Below are positions 46,267 through 55,892 of a stretch of DNA of 64,000 nucleotides, in pieces (the stretch's first letter is position 1; each line of letters opens with the position of its first letter). The notes beneath the pieces were generated by a model. That model was not told where the DNA came from, searched no databases, and saw only the letters and a program-made list of their open reading frames with translations. The position numbers and the translations under genes were made by a program. Origin of the DNA: Vibrio marinisediminis (GTDB lineage Bacteria > Pseudomonadota > Gammaproteobacteria > Enterobacterales > Vibrionaceae). The DNA lies in contig NZ_JACFYF010000002.1 of the NCBI RefSeq assembly GCF_014050145.1, positions 186,001-250,000 on the forward strand. Direction: 5' to 3'.

Positions 46267-48429
46267 ATGTCTCGTACTATTATGCTTATCCCTACTAGCG
46301 CTGGTGTTGGTCTAACTAGCGTAAGCATGGGCGTACTTCGCGCGATGGAGCGCAAAGGCGTAAAAGTTTCTTTCTACAAGCCTATCGCACAGCCACGTAG
46401 TGGCGGTGACCAACCAGATCTAACTTCAACTATCGTTGGCTTTAACAGCGATATGAAGATTGGCGAATCAATGATGATGTCTGTTGCTGAACATATGATC
46501 GGCGCTGACAACATGGATGAGCTGCTAGAAACGGTTGTTGAACGTTACAACCAAATCAATAAAGATGCAGAAGTAACGCTAATCGAAGGTCTTGTACCTA
46601 CTCGTAAACATCCATTCGCTAACCAAGTGAACGCGGAAATCGCGGCAACACTTGGCGCTGAAATTGTTCTAGTTGCAACGCCTGGCACAGATAACCCATC
46701 TCAGCTAAAAGAGCGTATCGAAGTAGCATGTTCTAACTTCGGCGGCACTAAGAACAAAAACATCTCAGGTGTTATCATCAACAAGCTAAATGCACCTGTT
46801 GATGATGCTGGTCGTACTCGTCCAGATCTTTCTGAAATCTTTGATGATGCAGATGTTGCGAGCCAAAACCAACTTGAAGTAATGCAGATCTTCAACACTA
46901 GCCCAATCCGCGTACTTGGTTGCGTGCCTTGGTCTATCGATCTAATTGCTACTCGTGCAATTGATATGGCACAGCACCTAAATGCTGACATCATCAATGA
47001 AGGTGACCTAAATACTCGTCGTATCAAGAGCATCACTTTCTGTGCACGTTCTCTACCGCACATGATTGAGCACTTCAAGCCAGGTTCTCTACTTGTTACT
47101 TCAGCAGACCGTCCAGACGTAATCGTTGCCGCTTCTCTAGCTGCAATGAACGGCGTTGAAATTGGTGCGATCCTGCTAACTGGCGGTTACGACATCCCTG
47201 CTGAAATCGCTGGTCTATGTAAGCCTGCATTTGATACTGGTCTTCCAATCTTCAAAGCACAAGGCAACACATGGCAAACTTCGCTGAACCTACAAAGCTT
47301 CAGCCTAGAAGTTCCAGCTGACGATAAAGAGCGTATTGAGTTCATCAACGATCACGTTGCAGGTCACATCGACGGCAACTGGATCGAGTCTATGACTGAA
47401 GGCACTCAAAAGTCTCGTCGTCTAAGCCCTCCAGCATTCCGTTACCAGCTAACTGAGTTTGCTCGTAAAGCGGCTAAGCGCATCGTTCTTCCAGAAGGTG
47501 ATGAGCCACGTACAGTGAAAGCTGCTGCAATCTGTGCTGAGCGCGGTATCGCAGAATGTGTGCTTCTAGGTAACCCTGAAGAAATTCGTCGCGTTGCTGC
47601 ACAGCAAGGTGTTGAGCTAGGTGCTGGCGTAACTATCATCGATTCTGATGCAGTTCGTGAAAACTACGTAGCTCGCCTAGTTGAACTACGTGGCGCGAAA
47701 GGTATGACTGAAGTTGTTGCTCGTGAGAAGCTACAAGATTCAGTATTCCTAGGCACAATGATGCTTGAGAACAACGAAGTTGACGGCCTAGTTTCTGGTG
47801 CTGTTCACACTACGGCGAACACTATCGTTCCTCCGTTCCAAATCATCAAAACTGCTCCTGATGCGTCTATCGTATCTTCTGTGTTCTTCATGCTGCTACC
47901 TGACCAAGTATTGGTTTACGGTGACTGTGCGATCAACCCAGATCCAACAGCAGAACAGCTTGCTGAAATCGCGATCCAATCTGCTGACTCTGCAGCGGCA
48001 TTCGGTATCGAACCACGCGTAGCAATGATCTCTTACTCTACTGGTGAATCTGGTAAGGGTGCAGACGTTGATAAAGTACGTGAAGCAACCAAACTTGCTC
48101 AAGAGAAACGTCCTGATCTAATCATCGACGGTCCTCTACAGTACGACGCTGCTATCATGGAAAACGTTGCTGCTTCTAAAGCACCAAACTCTCCAGTAGC
48201 TGGTAAAGCAACTGTATTCGTATTCCCAGACCTAAACACTGGTAACACGACTTACAAAGCGGTACAACGTTCAGCAGACCTAGTTTCTATCGGTCCAATG
48301 CTGCAAGGTATGCGCAAGCCAGTAAATGACCTGTCTCGCGGTGCTCTAGTTGACGATATCGTGTACACAGTTGCTCTAACAGCAATTCAGGCAGATCAAG
48401 CTGACCAAGCTGAAAAAGCGGTTAACTAA
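46267..48429 (+). CDS. pta: Phosphate acetyltransferase
   Basis: 720 residues, the long enteric form. Pta exchanges CoA for phosphate on acetyl-CoA. An N-terminal P-loop-like domain ([20 protein letters not shown]) is followed by a DRTGG domain (about 220-330) and the C-terminal catalytic PTA_PTB domain ([20 protein letters not shown], then [15 protein letters not shown] and GPLQYDAA). Codon use is highly biased like ackA. AAGGTACC precedes the ATG. Confidence 0.97.
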   Translation: MSRTIMLIPTSAGVGLTSVSMGVLRAMERKGVKVSFYKPIAQPRSGGDQPDLTSTIVGFNSDMKIGESMMMSVAEHMIGADNMDELLETVVERYNQINKDAEVTLIEGLVPTRKHPFANQVNAEIAATLGAEIVLVATPGTDNPSQLKERIEVACSNFGGTKNKNISGVIINKLNAPVDDAGRTRPDLSEIFDDADVASQNQLEVMQIFNTSPIRVLGCVPWSIDLIATRAIDMAQHLNADIINEGDLNTRRIKSITFCARSLPHMIEHFKPGSLLVTSADRPDVIVAASLAAMNGVEIGAILLTGGYDIPAEIAGLCKPAFDTGLPIFKAQGNTWQTSLNLQSFSLEVPADDKERIEFINDHVAGHIDGNWIESMTEGTQKSRRLSPPAFRYQLTEFARKAAKRIVLPEGDEPRTVKAAAICAERGIAECVLLGNPEEIRRVAAQQGVELGAGVTIIDSDAVRENYVARLVELRGAKGMTEVVAREKLQDSVFLGTMMLENNEVDGLVSGAVHTTANTIVPPFQIIKTAPDASIVSSVFFMLLPDQVLVYGDCAINPDPTAEQLAEIAIQSADSAAAFGIEPRVAMISYSTGESGKGADVDKVREATKLAQEKRPDLIIDGPLQYDAAIMENVAASKAPNSPVAGKATVFVFPDLNTGNTTYKAVQRSADLVSIGPMLQGMRKPVNDLSRGALVDDIVYTVALTAIQADQADQAEKAVN

Positions 48430-48452
48430 TTAATTGCTTCTGCATAAATACG

Positions 48453-48479
48453 AAACCCTCGCTCTGCGAGGGTTTTTTT
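48453..48479 (+). terminator. Rho-independent terminator after pta
   Basis: AACCCTCGC and GCGAGGGTT around TCT followed by seven T. Confidence 0.93.
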
Positions 48480-48564
48480 ATTTCCGAAGACAACGTTATT
48501 GCTTTACCTCATCATGGGTGAACTGCTTGAAAAGGAACGCAATCACCTCACAAGTCAGCAGGTC

Positions 48565-49839
48565 TTAATAGACGACAAGAAACATCACGACAGCTGATAT
48601 CACGCAACCAATCATTACTGGCGCAACTTTAGACCAAAGCGCTTTGTCTCCTATCGCCACCACCATGCCCATTTTAACAATGGTATTGACTGACGCGGCG
48701 ATCAAAATACCAATTGCCGCGGTGGTAACATCTAACATCTGCGTGCTTTGTCTACCTAGTGCCAAAGAAATCGCATCAACATCGGTAATACCTGAGACCG
48801 CAGCAAGAATCAGCGTACCAGCACTACCAAACCAATCAGACAGAGCATGAGAGAGCAGCATGATTGCCGCTAAAACAACGCCAAAAAAGAGAGCGGATTG
48901 CAATGCTAACGGATTCGATTTCTGATTTGGTTGTTCGACCGTACTGATATCACTTGTTCGCCATATCCACCAAGCAGGCAAATAGAGTGCAACCATCATG
49001 GTCAATACAATCGGCCACAGCAATTTAACCAATTGTGGGTTTATAACCGTCAAGACAATTAATAAACGCGGGAACATGGTGCCGCAACTGATCAATATTC
49101 CACTAGCAAGTAAAGGGCTAATACTAGGCTGCTCACGTGACAGGTGAGAAAACTGCAATGTTAACGCGGTTGAAGAGCTCAAGCCGGCAAAAACAGAAGT
49201 AAATAGAATGCCCCGCTTTGCCCCTCCAATCTTAATAGCGAAATAGCCAACAAAAGAGATGCTGGCAATCAATACGACCATCCACCAGATTTCATAGGGG
49301 TTTAGTGCACTCCACGGACCGTACGTTTGATTAGGCAGTAAAGGCAATAACACAATGGAGATAAGCAACAGCCTTAATGCCGCATCTAACTCGTACTCTT
49401 GCAGTTTTTGTAACGCTTGATGCAGCTCTTTTTTGTTATCCAACACCACGGCGGTGATCACAGCAGCCGCAGCCGCTAATACTGCTTCCCCCGTGACTGC
49501 TAATGTGCCAAGCACATAGGTCACAATCAAACTAACCACACCAGTAATGCTAATATCCTGACTCTTTTTTTGCTGAATCACGAACGCAATGCACGCGAGT
49601 AGCACTAAGGCAATGAGAGCAAAACCAATCAGCAGTGGTGAATAATGATGAGCGAGTATACCGACCAAACCACCCAATAAGCCAACAAGTGAAAAGGTGC
49701 GAATCCCGGCAACTCGGCTGCCCTCTTCGTTGTTTCGCATCACCCAACCGCGCTGTGTACCCACGATTGCGCCAAGCAGCAAAGCAATAAAGAGGTTCCA
49801 GATAGTGTGTTGCTCACTAACAAATGTACTTAATTCCAT
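48565..49839 (-). CDS. MgtC/SapB-DUF4010 family membrane protein
   Basis: 424 residues with about a dozen hydrophobic segments. The N-terminal ~140 residues match MgtC/SapB (FIALLLGAIVGTQRGW, SRVAGIRTFSLVGLLGGLVG); the rest is DUF4010 (LFTSVFAGLSSSTALTLQFSHLS, ILAAVSGITDVDAISLALG). The combined architecture is a putative transporter of unknown substrate. I chose ATG 49839 (MELSTFVSEQ) because GAGG lies five bases upstream; the in-frame GTG two codons earlier overlaps that ribosome site. Confidence 0.85.
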   Translation of the reverse strand: MELSTFVSEQHTIWNLFIALLLGAIVGTQRGWVMRNNEEGSRVAGIRTFSLVGLLGGLVGILAHHYSPLLIGFALIALVLLACIAFVIQQKKSQDISITGVVSLIVTYVLGTLAVTGEAVLAAAAAVITAVVLDNKKELHQALQKLQEYELDAALRLLLISIVLLPLLPNQTYGPWSALNPYEIWWMVVLIASISFVGYFAIKIGGAKRGILFTSVFAGLSSSTALTLQFSHLSREQPSISPLLASGILISCGTMFPRLLIVLTVINPQLVKLLWPIVLTMMVALYLPAWWIWRTSDISTVEQPNQKSNPLALQSALFFGVVLAAIMLLSHALSDWFGSAGTLILAAVSGITDVDAISLALGRQSTQMLDVTTAAIGILIAASVNTIVKMGMVVAIGDKALWSKVAPVMIGCVISAVVMFLVVY

Positions 49840-50032
49840 AGCCACCTCGCTGATTCACGCTGTTTCCTAAGGAAAAACTCTGTTGCTATAGACAGTTTAA
49901 GCCGTTCCACACAACGAACTGTGAATTAGTTAATAATTTATCTCAATGGAGAGAACGTAGTTCCGCTTTTGATTGGCATGTCACCCAATCATTAACCATA
50001 CTTAATGTATGTGTTTTGGCGAGGAGATCACC

Positions 50033-50284
50033 ATGAAAAATGAGCTGGATCCGGGAATTGTATTACAGGCGTATGAGTGTGTAATGAGTAACGGCACACC
50101 AACTGAATATGGCAAAATTTACGAGGGTGTTGAAGCGTTTTCAGATTATGACGGCTACAACGTTTTTATGCGAGGCAACGGCGTGGAACTTAAAGTCGGC
50201 TTCCATAACACTTATCACCTTGAATACGACCAAGAACACCTAAAAGATAGCTTTCTCAAAAAAGTAACGATGCTTGCTAAATAG
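50033..50284 (+). CDS. DUF3081 family small protein
   Basis: 83 residues beginning MKNELDPGIVLQAYECV, with GTPTEYGKIYEGVEAFSDYD and a C-terminal segment HNTYHLEYDQEHL, matching the Vibrio/Shewanella DUF3081 family. No signal peptide or membrane segment. Function unknown. GAGGAGATCACC precedes the ATG at 50033; the longer frame from 50009 runs through this ribosome site and is rejected. Confidence 0.85.
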   Translation: MKNELDPGIVLQAYECVMSNGTPTEYGKIYEGVEAFSDYDGYNVFMRGNGVELKVGFHNTYHLEYDQEHLKDSFLKKVTMLAK

Positions 50285-50324
50285 CCCCTAGCACTCAAGC
50301 AGCAAGAGAAAGTTAACAAAAAGA

Positions 50325-50356
50325 AAAGCCCCAGCACTTTACGTGTCTGGGGCTTT
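50325..50356. terminator. Terminator between DUF3081 gene and dmsC
   Basis: AAAGCCCCAG and CTGGGGCTTT, with an inner CAC/GTG extension, form a strong stem flanked by A-rich and T-containing runs for the two convergent genes. Confidence 0.85.
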
Positions 50357-50422
50357 GTCCTATAGGGAACTATTTAACGCTTTTATTTACCTATATGGGT
50401 CTTGCTTATGGGCTATGAGAGG

Positions 50423-51268
50423 TTACATACCCGCGGTAATGTGCATACCATAAAATACGCCACGACCAATCAATTCAGATCCCACAATCAGTACAAAAGC
50501 AACCAGCATTGGTGCAACTGTCATTTGAGTTCGGCGCACCAATGGTAGCAGCCACAGCGCAATACCAGCAGAAAGCAGCACTAAGCGCGTCGTTTGTAGC
50601 GATGTGTAATCAGGGACGACGGCTAATGCGCTTGTTACGCTGGTTTCAATCGCCCCAAGGTGCGTAGAAAGCTGCATAACAATAATCGCAACAGCAAACA
50701 GACCAACGAGACCAATGATTGGTAGCGCTTTATCTGTGCCAGCACTATCGTGCTTAGCCACCGCTAGAAGCAATTGCGCTAATGCCGCTCCGCTAACCAC
50801 CATAGTGGCAACGAATGCTGCTGGAGTAAGGCTTGTGTACCAAGTAGGCACGGTATCAATCATGTATACCATTGCCATCGCGTACATAAACACAATACCA
50901 ACGACCATCGCACCAATCATCAGACCTTTGCGAATCGCTTCACTGCCTTTATCTAGCACTGATAGCAACCAGAACAGACCACCTAAAGCGAAAAATACGC
51001 TACCGGAAGCAATCTCGTTAGACAGCCACGAGCTACCGACCATATTCAGTGCATTCATTGCACGCAATGGGCTACCTAAGTGCATAATAGATGCTAAGAA
51101 ACCTAGCCCCATTACTGCCCAAAGACCGAACATTGCTTTATGAAGGCGCTCTTCAGCGCCTGTCGATAGCTGTTTTGTCAGCAACATTGTTGCTAACACT
51201 AAAAAAGCACCAACTGAAGTTTGAGCCAATACCGTAAAAACGATGAGCGGCCATTCATGCCATGCCAT
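50423..51268 (-). CDS. dmsC: Dimethyl sulfoxide reductase anchor subunit DmsC
   Basis: 281 residues with eight or so transmembrane helices. DmsC anchors DmsAB in the inner membrane and oxidises menaquinol. The N-terminus MAWHEWPLIVFTVLAQTSVGA and LASIMHLGSPLRAMNALNMVGSS (with the quinol-site His) are characteristic. ATG 51268 is chosen because a perfect AGGAGG lies six bases upstream; the longer frame overlaps dmsB. It lies directly downstream of dmsB. Confidence 0.93.
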   Translation of the reverse strand: MAWHEWPLIVFTVLAQTSVGAFLVLATMLLTKQLSTGAEERLHKAMFGLWAVMGLGFLASIMHLGSPLRAMNALNMVGSSWLSNEIASGSVFFALGGLFWLLSVLDKGSEAIRKGLMIGAMVVGIVFMYAMAMVYMIDTVPTWYTSLTPAAFVATMVVSGAALAQLLLAVAKHDSAGTDKALPIIGLVGLFAVAIIVMQLSTHLGAIETSVTSALAVVPDYTSLQTTRLVLLSAGIALWLLPLVRRTQMTVAPMLVAFVLIVGSELIGRGVFYGMHITAGM

Positions 51269-51269
51269 A

Positions 51270-51884
51270 TTAGACCTCCTTCGGGTTAGCCAAGTAACCA
51301 GTGGTATCACCACATGGTCGAGCATGGCGGTTTGGTTTAATCACGATATTAGGTTGAGTCAGTGATGCTTTTGGCAATGGAGCCACTTCAGCATTGTCAC
51401 CGTACTTCGCACGCAGTTCGTCAATTGGACCAAATTCTAGTGCACGCAATGGGCATGACTCGATACAAATTGGCTGTAGACCTTCCGCTACGCGCTCATA
51501 ACAACCATCACACTTGGTCATGTGACCTTTTGCTGCGTTGTATTGTGGTGCGCCATAAGGACAAGCCATTGAGCAGTACTGACAACCAATGCATTTATCG
51601 GTATCAACCACAACGAAGCCATCTTCACGTTTATGCATTGCGCCACTTGGACACACTTTGGTACACGCAGGATTAGTACAGTGGTTACATGCCATCGATA
51701 CGTAGTACGAGAACACGTCTTGACGCCAAGTACCGTTGTCTTCTACCCAGTTACCACCTGCGTATTCATATACACGACGGAAGTTAACGCCTACATCGAG
51801 ATCTTTGTTGTCTTTACAAGAAAGCTGACAAGTTTTACAACCGGTGCACTTACTTGAATCAATATAAAAGCCGTATTGTTTCAT
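51270..51884 (-). CDS. dmsB: Dimethyl sulfoxide reductase iron-sulfur subunit DmsB
   Basis: 204 residues with four ferredoxin-type cysteine groups: CTGCKTCQLSC (about 14-24), CNHCTNPACTKVCP, CIGCQYCSMACPYGAP and a final CDGC...CIESCP. These bind four [4Fe-4S] clusters that carry electrons from DmsC to DmsA. The normal family length is present. It lies nine bases after dmsA and one base before dmsC. Confidence 0.95.
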   Translation of the reverse strand: MKQYGFYIDSSKCTGCKTCQLSCKDNKDLDVGVNFRRVYEYAGGNWVEDNGTWRQDVFSYYVSMACNHCTNPACTKVCPSGAMHKREDGFVVVDTDKCIGCQYCSMACPYGAPQYNAAKGHMTKCDGCYERVAEGLQPICIESCPLRALEFGPIDELRAKYGDNAEVAPLPKASLTQPNIVIKPNRHARPCGDTTGYLANPKEV

Positions 51885-51893
51885 GGTTTAACC

Positions 51894-54341
51894 TTATGCC
51901 TTCTTCACCAGTTGAACTTCCACTAAGTTTGTATGCTGAGGGTTACCCTTAGCCAGTGGGCTTGGACGATGCGTTGTCAGTACGTTAATACAGCCACCTT
52001 TGTCCACTTTGTTCTTATCTGGTGCATACCATGCCCCCTCACCGAGAGCGACAACTCCAGGTAGAATACGTGGCGTCACTTTAGCTGGAATATGCACTTC
52101 GCCACGATCGTTGAAGATACGAATTAAATCACCATTTTCGATACCGCGAGATTGCGCATCAATTGGGTTAATCCACATCTCTTGGCGAGCCGCCTCTTTG
52201 ATAATATCAACGTTGCCATAAGTCGAGTGACAACGTGCTTTGTAGTGGAAACCCGTCAACTGTAGCGGGAAGCTTTCACGCTTCTTATCATCCCAACCAT
52301 CAAACGTTGACACGTGGATAGGCAGCGGATGAATCACTTCGTCTTCTTTCAGTTCCCAGGTCGCAGCGATGTTTGCTAGGCGCTCAGAGTAGATCTCAAT
52401 CTTGCCAGAAGGTGTACCAAGTGGGTTCTTCTCTGGGTCGTTACGGAAATCTTTGTAGGCCACAAAGTGACCATTTGGATCGCGACGCTTGTAGATACCC
52501 AGCTCACGCATGGTTTCAAAATCCGGTAGGGTTGGATCTTGCTCGCGAGTTAATGCATACAGATGACGTAACCAACCTTCTTGATCGCGCCCTTCAGTAA
52601 ACTGCTCACCCACTCCCATACGGCTCGAGATTTCTGAACAGATCTCGTAGATGCCTTTAGCTTCAAATTGAGGCTCAATCGCTTTATCAGCAAAGATAAA
52701 GTAAGGCATATTCGCTGCTTTAGTATCCATACAGAAGTCAGCTTGCTCAGAGGTGGTTAAGTCTGGCAGTACGATATCGGCGTATTTCGCAGAAGATGTC
52801 ATGTGGTTGTCGATAACAACGATCAATTCACACGCTTTGTCATCTTGCAAAATATCGTGAGTTTGGTTGATGTCTGAGTGTTGATTAATCAGACAGTTAC
52901 CCGCGTAGTTCCAAATCATTTTAATTGGCACGCGCAGCTGTTCAACACCACGGATACCATCGCGAGTTGCTGTCATTTCAGTACCGCGTACAATCGCATC
53001 CGTCCATAAGAACATTGGAATTGACGCTTTAACTGGGTTTGATAGCGTTGGGAAGCGTACAAATGGGATGTTGTAATCCGATTCACGAGCACCCGTACCA
53101 CCACCATTAATACCAACGTTACCAGTTAGCAACGCAAGCATCGCGATAGCGCGAGAAGCAATCTCACCGTTTGCGGTACGTTGTAAACCCCAACCTTGAA
53201 GAACCGCACAAGGTTTAGTTGAACCAATCTCACGAGCGGTCTTAATGATGGTATCGATTGGAATACCAGTGATTTTAGCTGCCCACTCAGGCGTTTTTTC
53301 AATGCCGTCAGGACCTTGACCAAGGATATAAGATTTGTAGTCACTCTTTGCAGGCGCTGACGCTGGCAACGTTTTCTCATCGTAACCAACACAGTATTTA
53401 TCTAGGAATGGCTGATCAACCAAGTCTTCTTTGATCATCACGTAAGCCATTGCAGAAATAAATGCCGTATCAGTACCTGGACGGATCGGGATCCACTCAT
53501 CTTCACGACCACCGGCTGTATCGGTGTAACGCGGGTCAATCATGATCATGCGCGCTTGAGAGCGCTCTTTAGATTCCATCAAATGGTGAATCAAACCACC
53601 ACCAGACATACGTGTTTCAGCTGGGTTGTTACCAAATTGAACAATTAACTTGGTATTTTCTAGATCTGAGAATGAGTTGCCGTAAGCCCAGCCACCACCA
53701 TATGTATAATCAAGACCCACAGTGATCTGAGCGGTCGAGTAATCACCATAGTGATTTAAGTAACCACCGCTTAGGTTCATCATGCGCGCAATCAAAGAGC
53801 CCGCAGGAGGCCATGACTTAGTCACTGTGCCGCCAAGCGTACCTGTACCGTAGTTTAGGTAGATAGCCTCATTACCATGATCTTTGATGATTCGCTTCAT
53901 ATTGTTAGCGATTTCATCGTACGCCTCTTCCCACGTAATGCGCTTAAACTTGCCTTCACCACGCTTACCAACACGCTTCATCGGGTATTTTAAGCGATCA
54001 GGGTTGTAAACACGGCGGCGCATAGAGCGACCACGTAAACAAGCACGAACTTGGTGATTGCCATAAACGTCATCACCCGTGTTATCTGTTTCTACCCATT
54101 TGATTTCACCATCAACAACGTGCATGCGTAGCGGGCAACGACTACCGCAGTTAACGGTACACGCACTCCAAACCACTTTTTCTTCTAGTGCTTCGTTGGT
54201 AGCAGCGGCTACAGGGCTAGATTTAAAAGGAAGTGAGATTGCACTGGCTGTCGCAGCCAGACCACCGACAGCGCTTGAAGACTTGATAAAATCACGTCTC
54301 GTCAGTCCACCGGTCATTAATGCTTTCAGTGTGTTTTTCAT
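51894..54341 (-). CDS. dmsA: Dimethyl sulfoxide reductase catalytic subunit DmsA (molybdopterin)
   Basis: 815 residues. A Tat signal is present (TRRDFIKSS followed by a hydrophobic stretch and an AxA-like site near residue 46), so it is exported folded. The [4Fe-4S] motif is CTVNCGSRCPL with a fourth Cys in RACLRGRS. NYGTGTLGGTVTKSWPP contains the Ser that ligates molybdenum in DMSO reductases, and the C-terminal molydopterin-binding domain includes GDLIRIFNDRGEVHIPAKV. ATG 54341 gives a normal Tat leader. It acts as the terminal reductase for DMSO/TMAO-like substrates in anaerobic respiration; exact substrate not determinable. Confidence 0.93.
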   Translation of the reverse strand: MKNTLKALMTGGLTRRDFIKSSSAVGGLAATASAISLPFKSSPVAAATNEALEEKVVWSACTVNCGSRCPLRMHVVDGEIKWVETDNTGDDVYGNHQVRACLRGRSMRRRVYNPDRLKYPMKRVGKRGEGKFKRITWEEAYDEIANNMKRIIKDHGNEAIYLNYGTGTLGGTVTKSWPPAGSLIARMMNLSGGYLNHYGDYSTAQITVGLDYTYGGGWAYGNSFSDLENTKLIVQFGNNPAETRMSGGGLIHHLMESKERSQARMIMIDPRYTDTAGGREDEWIPIRPGTDTAFISAMAYVMIKEDLVDQPFLDKYCVGYDEKTLPASAPAKSDYKSYILGQGPDGIEKTPEWAAKITGIPIDTIIKTAREIGSTKPCAVLQGWGLQRTANGEIASRAIAMLALLTGNVGINGGGTGARESDYNIPFVRFPTLSNPVKASIPMFLWTDAIVRGTEMTATRDGIRGVEQLRVPIKMIWNYAGNCLINQHSDINQTHDILQDDKACELIVVIDNHMTSSAKYADIVLPDLTTSEQADFCMDTKAANMPYFIFADKAIEPQFEAKGIYEICSEISSRMGVGEQFTEGRDQEGWLRHLYALTREQDPTLPDFETMRELGIYKRRDPNGHFVAYKDFRNDPEKNPLGTPSGKIEIYSERLANIAATWELKEDEVIHPLPIHVSTFDGWDDKKRESFPLQLTGFHYKARCHSTYGNVDIIKEAARQEMWINPIDAQSRGIENGDLIRIFNDRGEVHIPAKVTPRILPGVVALGEGAWYAPDKNKVDKGGCINVLTTHRPSPLAKGNPQHTNLVEVQLVKKA

Positions 54342-54423
54342 AGGACAACTTCTCATTGGTTGTGAGAAAAGACTCTTTGGTCTTTGCTGTCCTTCTTTTA
54401 CCCCTTAAGTAGTAGGGTTAATA

Positions 54424-54437
54424 TTGCGCTTAATCAA
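54424..54437 (-). promoter_or_regulatory. FNR-like site upstream of dmsA
   Basis: TTGCGCTTAATCAA (read on the minus strand TTGATTAAGCGCAA) matches one perfect FNR half, TTGAT, and a poorer second half. It is centred about 90 bases upstream of the dmsA ATG. The same 13-bp core occurs in opposite orientation at 54580-54592. Confidence 0.55.
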
Positions 54438-54579
54438 CAATTTTCATGTGCCACTCGAAATATAACCCATTCAATTTCACAAATGAGATGTAGATCATAT
54501 TTTTGAACTAGTTAACACTTTTTGAAATATTTAATAGAAATCGTTCGCATTATTAAATGATGGTCATTGCATTTATTTT

Positions 54580-54593
54580 TTGATTAAGCGCAT
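54580..54593 (+). promoter_or_regulatory. FNR-like site upstream of the TorD-type chaperone gene
   Basis: TTGATTAAGCGCAT shares 13 identical bases with the inverted site at 54425-54437. If it sits at -41.5, the transcription start would be near 54628, and a TATTCT -10 element is present at 54616-54621, just where expected. Confidence 0.55.
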
Positions 54594-54648
54594 TTCTTTG
54601 CTTTGATGAACTCGGTATTCTCATTAAAAACGCCACTAAGTTAAAACA

Positions 54649-55233
54649 ATGCATAACGAATTTACGCTATTTCGCCTACTTGGCGGTCTCTTCTTCTATT
54701 CACCAAACTCAGAAAATGGCAAAACCATCCTCAGTGCATTTGCGTCACAAGATGACGAATTATTAAAAAGACTTGCTCTACTAACCGATGGTATCGACAG
54801 TGACGAGTTGGAAGCGGATTACTTCAACCTACTCCAAGGCAGTGGTGATATGCCATGCCCACCATGGGGCTCAACGTATTTAGATAAAGAGAATGCTCTT
54901 TTTGGCTCATCAACTATGGAGTATCGCGAGTTTACGCGTGCGCATGGTTTAGCTTGTGATACTGGCATGCGTGAACCTGAAGACCACATTGGTTTAATGC
55001 TGATGTTAGTATCGGTACTGCTCGAACAAGACAATCAAACCGCAGTCAACCAATTGTTATCTGAGCACCTAATGCCTTTCGCACCTTACATGCTAGAAGG
55101 TATGCAACGTCATGCGACTCAACCCTTTTACCAACAATTGGCGGCTTTCACGCTGGGCTGGTTGGAGTTTTACTGCGAAGAACATCAACTGACGGTTGCT
55201 GAGCGCCGTAACTACTGGCAAGAGAACGAATAA
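54649..55233 (+). CDS. TorD/DmsD-family redox-enzyme maturation chaperone
   Basis: 194 residues, all helical, of the TorD/DmsD/NarJ family. The family signature is visible in GSGDMPCPPWGSTYLDKENALFG (with PPW) and EPEDHIGLMLMLVSVLLEQD (the E-P-x-D-H motif). It should bind the DmsA Tat leader and assist cofactor insertion. It is divergent from dmsABC and overlaps the next gene (TAATG). Naming it dmsD is likely but not certain. Confidence 0.88.
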   Translation: MHNEFTLFRLLGGLFFYSPNSENGKTILSAFASQDDELLKRLALLTDGIDSDELEADYFNLLQGSGDMPCPPWGSTYLDKENALFGSSTMEYREFTRAHGLACDTGMREPEDHIGLMLMLVSVLLEQDNQTAVNQLLSEHLMPFAPYMLEGMQRHATQPFYQQLAAFTLGWLEFYCEEHQLTVAERRNYWQENE

Positions 55234-55772
55234 TGAAGCCTGACAGTACTGAGTTAGTTCTTGAACTCGCTGAGATGAACAGCAGCCGCCGAGGCTTCTT
55301 TCGTGCAGTATCTCGTGGAGTCTCTCACTCAATGGAAGAATCCAAAGTAAGTGATGTGAATCCGGGTAGACCACTTGGTGCTGTCGAAGAAGCTCTGTTC
55401 TCACGCTTATGTAATCAATGTGGTGATTGCATTAACGCATGCCCACAAGGTGTATTAAGCATGGGCAGTAATGGTCCCATAATGGATTTGAGCCTGAATC
55501 ACTGCACCTTCTGCCAGCAATGTATTTCTGCTTGCCAAACTCAAGCATTAAACACACTCAACACCACCGATACGGGTTGGCGACCAACCATAAACCAAAG
55601 TTGTAATGCACGCCTATTTGGTAACTGCCAAGAGTGTGTGGATGACTGCCCAAACCAAGCATTAACACTAGCGCCTAATAGTGTGCCGTCTCTTTCAGAC
55701 AACTGTAACGGCTGTGGTGAATGCTTATCTAGCTGTTATATCGGTTCGATTACCTTAGTTGAAAAGCACTAA
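55233..55772 (+). CDS. NapF-like ferredoxin-type protein
   Basis: 179 residues. An Arg-rich N-terminus (SSRRGFFRAVSRGV) resembles the NapF leader. Cys clusters for [4Fe-4S] centres are CNQCGDCINACPQG, CTFCQQCISACQ, CQECVDDCPN and CNGCGECLSSCY. NapF acts in the cytoplasm in maturation of molybdoenzymes; here it is in an operon with the DmsD-type chaperone and facing dmsABC, so its client is probably DmsA rather than NapA. Confidence 0.85.
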   Translation: MKPDSTELVLELAEMNSSRRGFFRAVSRGVSHSMEESKVSDVNPGRPLGAVEEALFSRLCNQCGDCINACPQGVLSMGSNGPIMDLSLNHCTFCQQCISACQTQALNTLNTTDTGWRPTINQSCNARLFGNCQECVDDCPNQALTLAPNSVPSLSDNCNGCGECLSSCYIGSITLVEKH

Positions 55773-55842
55773 TTATAAGGGTCTCAGGCGCATTCAAGCT
55801 CATCATGTAAACACGCATCAATACCAGACCGTCAGCCAATAG

Positions 55843-55875
55843 AAAAAGCCACCGCAAATGCGGTGGCTTTTCTTT
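55843..55875. terminator. Bidirectional terminator between the NapF-like gene and the RND pump
   Basis: AAAAGCCACCGCA and TGCGGTGGCTTTT pair around a short loop, followed by CTTTT; both flanking genes converge here. Confidence 0.92.
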
Positions 55876-55892
55876 TCCTTATTCTATCAACC

